DNA of 48,022 nucleotides from NCBI GenBank assembly GCA_000759755.1, contig BBMW01000006.1:1-48022 (forward strand). Reading direction: 5' to 3'. A model generated the notes under the pieces. That model ran no database searches. It was not told where the DNA came from and saw only the letters and a program-made list of their open reading frames with translations. Positions within the stretch are counted from its first letter, which is position 1. Every line of letters begins with the position of its first letter. Source of the DNA: Citrobacter werkmanii NBRC 105721 (GTDB lineage Bacteria; Pseudomonadota; Gammaproteobacteria; Enterobacterales; Enterobacteriaceae). The position numbers and the translations under genes were made by a program. This document shows, one piece after another, positions 40,318-48,022 of this stretch.

Positions 40318-41327
40318 TGGACATCGATATCACCGTAATCTGGTTTATTATCATTGTCTTTGCCACGCTGATGTACATCGTAATGGATGGTTTCGATTTG
40401 GGCATTGGTATGTTGTTTAGCATTGTACATGCCCCCGGCGAACGAGATGTGATGGTGAACAGTGTGGCCCCCGTCTGGGACGGGAATGAAACCTGGCTGG
40501 TGCTCGGTGGGGCCGGTCTCTTTGGCGCCTTCCCTCTGGCTTATGCTGTGATTGCTGACGCACTGGCAATTCCACTCACGATGATGCTAATTGGGTTGAT
40601 TTTTCGCGGTGTGGCGTTTGAGTTTCGCTTTAAAGCCACGCCGTCGCATCGGCTATTTTGGGATTACGCATTTGCCGGTGGATCGTTGCTGGCGACCGTG
40701 AGTCAGGGGATCGTTGTTGGCGCCGTGATTAACGGTTTCGATATAGCAGACCGTCGCTTTGCCGGGTCGGCATTGGATTGGTTGACCCCATTTAATGTAT
40801 TTTGCGGCCTCGGACTGGTTGCCGCCTATCTGTTACTCGGCAGCACCTGGCTGATAATGAAAAGCGATGGCGCGCTTCAGGAACGGATGCGTAAATTAAC
40901 GCGCCATGTTCTGCTCGCTCTGCTGGCGGTTATTGCCGTGGTCAGCATCTGGACACCCCTTAACTGGCAATACATTGCAGAACGCTGGTTCACGCTACCT
41001 AATTTCTACTGGTTTGTGCCGGTCCCCATTCTGGTGACGATACTCAGTCTGTGGATTTGGCGTCTGAGCAGCGACAACACCAGCCATGCACGACCTTTTA
41101 TCCTGACGCTGGGATTGATCTTTCTGGGATTTAGCGGCTTAGGTATCAGCCTGTGGCCCTATATTATTCCGCCGCATGTTACCTTGTGGGATGCAGCGGC
41201 TCCCCCTGCAAGCCAGATGTTTATGCTGGTTGGCACGCTTATTATTATTCCGGTCATTCTGATGTATACAGCATGGAGCTACTATGTCTTTCGCGGCAAA
41301 GTATCTGACGGAGAAGGCTACCATTGA
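40317..41327 (+). CDS. Cytochrome bd-type quinol oxidase subunit II
   Basis: A 336-residue, about eight- to nine-helix partner of subunit I (CydB/CioB family). Characteristic segments are YIVMDGFDLGIGML, WDGNETWLVLGGAGLFGAFP and GVAFEFRFK. The A of its ATG is the last base of the TGA of subunit I, so translation is coupled. I found no credible gene for a CydX or DUF2474 small subunit in the 160 bases before add, although such a protein may be encoded elsewhere or not needed. Confidence 0.9.
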   Translation: MDIDITVIWFIIIVFATLMYIVMDGFDLGIGMLFSIVHAPGERDVMVNSVAPVWDGNETWLVLGGAGLFGAFPLAYAVIADALAIPLTMMLIGLIFRGVAFEFRFKATPSHRLFWDYAFAGGSLLATVSQGIVVGAVINGFDIADRRFAGSALDWLTPFNVFCGLGLVAAYLLLGSTWLIMKSDGALQERMRKLTRHVLLALLAVIAVVSIWTPLNWQYIAERWFTLPNFYWFVPVPILVTILSLWIWRLSSDNTSHARPFILTLGLIFLGFSGLGISLWPYIIPPHVTLWDAAAPPASQMFMLVGTLIIIPVILMYTAWSYYVFRGKVSDGEGYH

Positions 41328-41488
41328 CCAGGATAGCGCGCCGATCGCCTGACTCATTGAAAACCTGAAATATATGTCCACAATGTTCCACTTTTACAAA
41401 GTGTTGGCGCACTTTATTCAAAGTTTTTAGAGAATTATGATTCTGTTGTATAATGCCCTGCACTTTACCTAAAAATACGAGTGCGACC

Positions 41489-42490
41489 ATGATTGATACT
41501 TCTCTCCCCTTAACCGACGTCCATCGCCACCTTGATGGTAACATCCGTGCCCAAACGATCCTCGATCTGGGTCGCCAGTTTAATTTAACCCTCCCGGCGC
41601 AGACGCTGGAAACGTTGATTCCTCATGTGCAAGTGACGTCAACCGAGCCTGATTTGGTCAGCTTTTTATCCAAACTGGACTGGGGCGTAAAGGTTCTGGC
41701 CTCGCTGGACGCCTGCCGCCGCGTCGCGTTTGAAAATATTGAAGATGCCGCACGCAACGGCCTGCACTATGTTGAACTACGTTTTTCCCCAGGCTATATG
41801 GCAATGGCCCACCAACTCCCTGTAGCAGGCGTGGTTGAAGCCGTAATTGCAGGCGTGCGCGAAGGCTGCAAAGCCTTTGGCGTTGAAGCGCGTTTAATTG
41901 GCATTATGAGTCGTACCTTCGGCGAAGCCGCCTGCCTGCAGGAACTTGATGCGCTGTTAGCACACCGTGATCATATTACTGCGCTGGATTTGGCCGGTGA
42001 CGAACTGGGCTTCCCGGGTAGTTTGTTCCTGTCACACTTCAACCAGGCACGCGATGCAGGCTGGCATATCACCGTCCATGCCGGCGAAGCCGCGGGACCA
42101 GAAAGTATCTGGCAGGCCATTAAAGAATTGGGCGCTGAACGCATTGGTCATGGTGTTAAAGCGGTCGAAGATCGTGCGTTGATGGATTACCTCGCCGAGC
42201 ATCGTATCGGCATTGAATCCTGCCTGACATCGAACATTCAGACCAGCACCGTCGCTGCGCTGGCGACCCATCCGCTGAAAACATTCCTTGAACATGGCGT
42301 TGTGGCCAGTCTGAATACGGACGACCCGGCAGTTCAGGGTGTCGATATTATTCACGAGTACACTATTGCCGCGCCTGCCGCAGGTTTAACTCGCGAACAG
42401 ATCCGCCAGGCACAAATCAATGGTCTGGAAATGGCATTCCTGAGTAACGAAGAGAAACGTACGCTGCGCGAGAAAGTCGCCGCAGCGTAA
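41489..42490 (+). CDS. add: Adenosine deaminase
   Basis: A 333-residue zinc enzyme that converts adenosine and deoxyadenosine to inosine forms. The zinc-binding histidines are in DVHRHLDGN; the active-site [11 protein letters not shown] and SLNTDDPAV follow. The start at 41489 ([10 protein letters not shown]) gives the E. coli length; twelve residues upstream in frame are not expected. A REP element follows the gene. Confidence 0.95.
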   Translation: MIDTSLPLTDVHRHLDGNIRAQTILDLGRQFNLTLPAQTLETLIPHVQVTSTEPDLVSFLSKLDWGVKVLASLDACRRVAFENIEDAARNGLHYVELRFSPGYMAMAHQLPVAGVVEAVIAGVREGCKAFGVEARLIGIMSRTFGEAACLQELDALLAHRDHITALDLAGDELGFPGSLFLSHFNQARDAGWHITVHAGEAAGPESIWQAIKELGAERIGHGVKAVEDRALMDYLAEHRIGIESCLTSNIQTSTVAALATHPLKTFLEHGVVASLNTDDPAVQGVDIIHEYTIAAPAAGLTREQIRQAQINGLEMAFLSNEEKRTLREKVAAA

Positions 42491-42566
42491 CGCTTATCCG
42501 GCCTACGTGGCGTTGCATTGTGGGCCGGATAAGATGCCAGGGCATCGCCATCCGGCATGTGTCTTA
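42491..42566. repeat. REP/BIME element between add and ydgJ
   Basis: An 11-bp inverted repeat (CTTATCCGGCC at 42493-42503, GGCCGGATAAG at 42533-42543) is followed by a second REP-like unit containing GGGCATCGCCATCCGGC in the other orientation. It lies between convergent genes, as REP elements often do, and may act as a 3' end stabiliser or gyrase/IHF site. Confidence 0.85.
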
Positions 42567-43607
42567 TCAGGCAAGGCATAGCGTAGAGCGGTGTTTCGCG
42601 GACTCAATACCAAGCTCAATCAGCTCCATAATCTGGATAGCTTGTCTCGCCGGGACCGGGTTTTCACCGTTACCGTTCAGCGCATCACGGATGCCTGCAT
42701 AGTACGCCGGGTAATTGCCCGGCACGGTCAGCCAGGTCTCTTCAACCCGCTCATCGCCTTCAACTCGCGTCAATACACCATCGCGCATGTCGTAACCCCA
42801 GTCTTCCTGAGGCAGACGCTCACCATTTTTCAGACGTTCTTCCTGTGGATCAAGACCATACTTGACGTAGCTCCCACGTGAGCCGTGCACGATATAGCGG
42901 GCCGATTCTGCGGCCGCCAGCATGGTTCCATGTAAAATCACACGACGCTGCGGATACGTCAGAATGGCATGGAAGTAATCTGTCGATTGCGCCCCCGGAC
43001 GCAGTTGCGCCAGATCCACAGTCATACTGACCGGCAAACCAAACAGATTAATCGCCTGATCCAAAAGATGTGGCGCTAAATCATACCAAATACCGCTTCC
43101 CGGACCGCCTTGTTCACGCCAACGGTCACGAACCTGTGGGCGGAAACGATCGAAGTGGGATTCAAAATAGGCAACTTCGCCCAAAACACCATCCGCCAAT
43201 AACGCTTTCAAGGTCAGAAAATCACTGTCCCAGCGCCGGTTATGGAAAACAGAGAGTACGCGTCCCAGACTACGCGCAAGTGCATCCAGCTCACGAGCTT
43301 GTGACAGTGTCACGGTGAAAGGTTTATCAACAACCACATGTTTACCCGCTTCCAGTGCAGCCTTCGCTAACGGGAAGTGCGTGTCATTTGGCGTAGGGAT
43401 CACAATCAGGTCAATATTAGGATCGTTAAAAAGGTGCTTCGGTTCAGCAACAACCGTCACTGTAGGCCAGTCGGCCTTCACTTTTGCTTCATCACTACTG
43501 GACACCACAGCCAGTTCCAGGCCCGGTGTGCCCACAATCAGGGGGGCATGGAAGGTTTTACTGGCGTAACCATAGCCGATTAGCCCAACGCGGATGTTGT
43601 CACTCAT
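42567..43607 (-). CDS. ydgJ: Gfo/Idh/MocA family oxidoreductase YdgJ
   Basis: A 346-residue NAD(P)-dependent oxidoreductase of the GFO/IDH/MocA family. The Rossmann loop GLIGYGYASK is near residue 8, and the catalytic EAGKHVVVDKPF (lysine of the family motif) is near residue 92. The start at 43607 (MSDNIRVGLIG) gives the E. coli length; the frame is open 19 residues upstream. The substrate is unknown; a polyol or inositol-like sugar is typical for the family. Confidence 0.93.
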   Translation of the reverse strand: MSDNIRVGLIGYGYASKTFHAPLIVGTPGLELAVVSSSDEAKVKADWPTVTVVAEPKHLFNDPNIDLIVIPTPNDTHFPLAKAALEAGKHVVVDKPFTVTLSQARELDALARSLGRVLSVFHNRRWDSDFLTLKALLADGVLGEVAYFESHFDRFRPQVRDRWREQGGPGSGIWYDLAPHLLDQAINLFGLPVSMTVDLAQLRPGAQSTDYFHAILTYPQRRVILHGTMLAAAESARYIVHGSRGSYVKYGLDPQEERLKNGERLPQEDWGYDMRDGVLTRVEGDERVEETWLTVPGNYPAYYAGIRDALNGNGENPVPARQAIQIMELIELGIESAKHRSTLCLA

Positions 43608-43847
43608 GTTATTGCCTCTCAATTCAGACCGACCTATTTCACACCATACCTTGCAACGTCTCAATAGTTTAATAACCTTTGCGCTACAAAGGATTTTTAT
43701 TAACTTAAGTCAAACATATGCTTCTTAAGCTGAATTTGCCGCGAAAAAGTGGCTGAAATCGTTCCCAATCTTCTTGCTGTATTATGGAGAGATTAGTAAC
43801 ATTTGCAGCCTGTGTTTATGGATAAATCAAAGCAAATGTCATCAGTA

Positions 43848-43973
43848 ATGAATCGTCTTATTGAGTTAGCAGGTTGGATTGTTCTTGCGGTCTCCGTGAT
43901 CCTGCTGGGTATTGCCAATCATATTGACAATTACCAGCCACCGGAACCAATTGCAGCAGTGCAGAAAAAATAA
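43848..43973 (+). CDS. blr: Small membrane protein Blr
   Basis: A 41-residue protein with one hydrophobic helix, starting MNRLIELAGWIVL and containing NHIDNYQPPEP, close to E. coli Blr (41 aa), a divisome-associated protein affecting intrinsic beta-lactam resistance. An in-frame ATG at 43818 would give a longer form; no good ribosome site decides between them, and homology favours 43848. Confidence 0.88.
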   Translation: MNRLIELAGWIVLAVSVILLGIANHIDNYQPPEPIAAVQKK

Positions 43974-44263
43974 GCGTCATCGGCCTTTTCGCCCAGCAAT
44001 TCACCTTCACGCATTGCTGGGTCCGGCTGTAAAAGATCCAATTCTGTCAAAAAAAGCGAATTATGCCGCATCCCGCTCCCGCGCGTATTGCCTGCGATCG
44101 CGAAGCGCGCTAACCTTGCCGCAGGCGTACATAGCGCCTGCTTTTTCACAGGTATGCATACTCTTCTTACATTTGCGCGCAAATCCGCTTTTACCTGTGC
44201 ACATTGTTTATTTCTTAATATTTACTACTCCGTTGGTATTATTTTATATATGGATCGCTCTTT

Positions 44264-44479
44264 ATGACTGTTCAGGATTACTTATTAAAATTCCGTAAAA
44301 TTAGTTCACTCGAAAGTCTGGAAAAACTATTCGATCATCTTAACTACACGCTCACCGACGATAACGACATTATCAATATGTACCGTGCAGCAGACCACCG
44401 TCGCGCGGAGCTCATCTCCGGCGGTCGTCTGTTTGACGTCGGTCAGGTACCTAAATCAGTCTGGCATTACGTGCAATAA
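44264..44479 (+). CDS. cnu: Nucleoid modulator Cnu (YdgT), Hha family
   Basis: A 71-residue Hha/YmoA-family protein that binds H-NS and StpA and modulates silencing of horizontally acquired and virulence genes; in E. coli it also binds oriC. The sequence [20 protein letters not shown]-type start and the ending [10 protein letters not shown] match E. coli Cnu with equal length. No known partner lies next to it. The preceding 290 bases (43974-44263) show no recognised gene. Confidence 0.93.
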   Translation: MTVQDYLLKFRKISSLESLEKLFDHLNYTLTDDNDIINMYRAADHRRAELISGGRLFDVGQVPKSVWHYVQ

Positions 44480-44570
44480 AGAAGAAAGTAGCGCTCAACG
44501 TTAAAAGCTTTATAATAATTGCCCCAAAATGAATGGCATGTTTGATCGCGCGCGTAAACCTGGAGAAGAG

Positions 44571-45011
44571 ATGACTACCACACCGGCACAACGTATCGGA
44601 GGCTGGCTACTTGGGCCATTGGCCTGGCTGTTAGTTGCGTTGTTGAGTGCTTCGCTGGCGTTGTTACTTTACGTCACTGCGCTGGCCACACCGCAAACCT
44701 TCCAAACGCTTGGTGAGCAAAGTACGACCAATTTGTTGTTATGGGGCGTCTCTTTTATTACGGCTATCGCCATGTGGTATTACACGTTATGGCTGACGAT
44801 TGCGTTTTTCAAACGCAGAACCTGCGTGCCGAAGCACTATATTTTATGGCTGCTGATCTCTGTGTTACTGGCGATTAAAGCGTTTGCGTTTTCACCCGTC
44901 CCGGACGCCTTTGCCGTGCGCCAACTGCTGTTCCCTTTGTTAGCAACAGCACTGCTGGTGCCCTATTTCAAGCGCTCACAGCGCGTTAAGTCGACGTTTG
45001 TGAACCCGTAA
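44571..45011 (+). CDS. ydgK: DUF2569 inner membrane protein YdgK
   Basis: A 146-residue membrane protein with about four helices of the DUF2569 family, similar in sequence and length to E. coli YdgK. The start at 44571 is supported by GGAGAAGAG directly upstream; the frame is open 14 codons further up. Function unknown. It lies just before rsxA but is separated from it by a terminator-like stem. Confidence 0.9.
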   Translation: MTTTPAQRIGGWLLGPLAWLLVALLSASLALLLYVTALATPQTFQTLGEQSTTNLLLWGVSFITAIAMWYYTLWLTIAFFKRRTCVPKHYILWLLISVLLAIKAFAFSPVPDAFAVRQLLFPLLATALLVPYFKRSQRVKSTFVNP

Positions 45012-45032
45012 TAACCCTACAGTTAACCTGTT

Positions 45033-45072
45033 GTCGCCTGTTGTAGATTGTCAGATAATAGGCGGCTTTTTT
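45033..45072 (+). terminator. Terminator between ydgK and rsxA
   Basis: A GTCGCCT/AGGCGGC stem (one U-G pair), extendable by further A-U and G-U pairs to 12 bp, followed by six T residues. It lies 16 bases upstream of rsxA and may be the ydgK terminator or an attenuator of the rsx operon. Confidence 0.65.
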
Positions 45073-45087
45073 ATTTCAGGCCGAAAA

Positions 45088-45668
45088 ATGACTGATTACC
45101 TGCTGCTGTTTGTCGGAACTGTACTGGTCAACAACTTTGTACTGGTTAAGTTTCTGGGGCTCTGCCCGTTTATGGGCGTTTCCAAAAAACTGGAAACCGC
45201 AATGGGTATGGGCCTTGCCACGACGTTTGTCATGACGCTGGCCTCCATTTGCGCATGGTTGATTGATACCTGGATCCTTATTCCGCTCAATCTCATCTAT
45301 CTGCGCACGCTAGCTTTTATTCTGGTCATCGCCGTCGTCGTGCAATTTACCGAGATGGTGGTCCGTAAAACCAGCCCTGCGCTATACCGCCTGTTGGGGA
45401 TCTTCTTACCGCTGATCACCACAAACTGTGCGGTGTTGGGGGTAGCGTTGCTGAATATTAACCTCGGCCATAACTTCTTACAGTCGGCGCTATACGGCTT
45501 TTCCGCCGCCGTCGGCTTCTCACTGGTAATGGTACTGTTTGCCGCTATTCGCGAACGTCTCGCTGTGGCAGACGTCCCTGCTCCGTTTCGCGGTAATGCG
45601 ATTGCGCTGATTACCGCCGGTTTAATGTCATTGGCCTTTATGGGCTTTAGTGGTTTGGTGAAGTTGTA

Positions 45669-45669
<1 letters not shown>
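45088..45669 (+). CDS. rsxA: Electron transport complex subunit RsxA
   Basis: A 193-residue, six-helix membrane subunit of the Rsx (Rnf-like) complex, which in E. coli reduces the [2Fe-2S] centre of SoxR and so switches off the SoxS response. The start at 45088 ([10 protein letters not shown]) gives the E. coli length and near-identical sequence. It overlaps rsxB by one base (TAATG). Confidence 0.96.

Positions 45670-48022
<2,353 letters not shown>

Noticed and set aside
41386-41442. 18-codon frame after the bd oxidase as a CydX-like gene
   Set aside because: It is very short, lacks the tryptophan-rich start and hydrophobic helix of CydX, and overlaps the likely add promoter.

Overview
The window is a stretch of an enterobacterial chromosome, from the replication terminus side. 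Gene order follows the Escherichia coli/Salmonella backbone from ynfM through asr, ydgU, ydgD, mdtIJ, tqsA, pntAB, ydgHI, folM, ydgC, rstA/rstB, tus, fumCA, manA, ydgA, malIXY, add, ydgJ, blr, cnu, ydgK to rsxABC, which is cut by the right edge. Proteins are near-identical to the E. coli products I remember but not the same, and several insertions differ from E. coli K-12. A Citrobacter or close relative of Salmonella/Citrobacter is the best guess; this is inference from recall, not a database match. A Ter site and tus confirm the terminus location, and the orientation of Ter would stop forks travelling in the + direction.

Layout. (1) 1-7.7 kb: ynfM, then genes I do not associate with this locus in E. 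coli: a CPBP membrane protease, a histidine kinase/OmpR-type regulator pair, divergent msrP-msrQ (periplasmic methionine sulfoxide reductase) and an M32 carboxypeptidase. (2) 7.7-11.5 kb: the acid-shock gene asr with a perfect RstA box framed by a 13-bp inverted repeat, then ydgU, ydgD, mdtIJ and tqsA. (3) 11.5-13.8 kb: accessory Bcr-type MFS pump and aldo/keto reductase. (4) 13.8-21 kb: pntAB, ydgH, ydgI, folM, ydgC. (5) 21-25.8 kb: rstA and rstB, adjacent in E. coli, are here separated by a NiCoT nickel/cobalt transporter, a metallo-beta-lactamase-fold protein with an eroded metal motif, and a DUF1294 membrane protein; the 342-bp gap between the first two is rich in alternative hairpins. (6) 25.8-37 kb: Ter-tus, fumC/fumA, manA, ydgA, malI and malXY with two near-identical MalI operators. 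(7) 37-41.3 kb: a stress module yciG-yciF-yciE followed by a two-subunit, short-Q-loop (cyanide-insensitive type) cytochrome bd oxidase, inserted between malY and add. (8) 41.5-48 kb: add, a REP element, ydgJ, blr, cnu, ydgK and the rsx electron-transport operon.

How it fits together. Much of the content concerns redox and envelope stress: msrPQ repairs oxidised periplasmic proteins, pntAB balances NADPH/NADH, rsxABC resets SoxR, fumA/fumC are the oxidant-sensitive and oxidant-resistant fumarases, and the bd oxidase plus ferritin-like YciE/YciF look like a stationary-phase respiration/stress set. RstA, encoded at 21 kb, has its recognition sequence at asr at 7.7 kb, so a regulator and a target lie in one window.

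I do not see a CRISPR array, insertion sequence, prophage, tRNA or rRNA. The least explained parts are the kinase/regulator/msrPQ/M32 block, the rstA-rstB insertion with its structured intergenic DNA, and the yciGFE-bd oxidase block.
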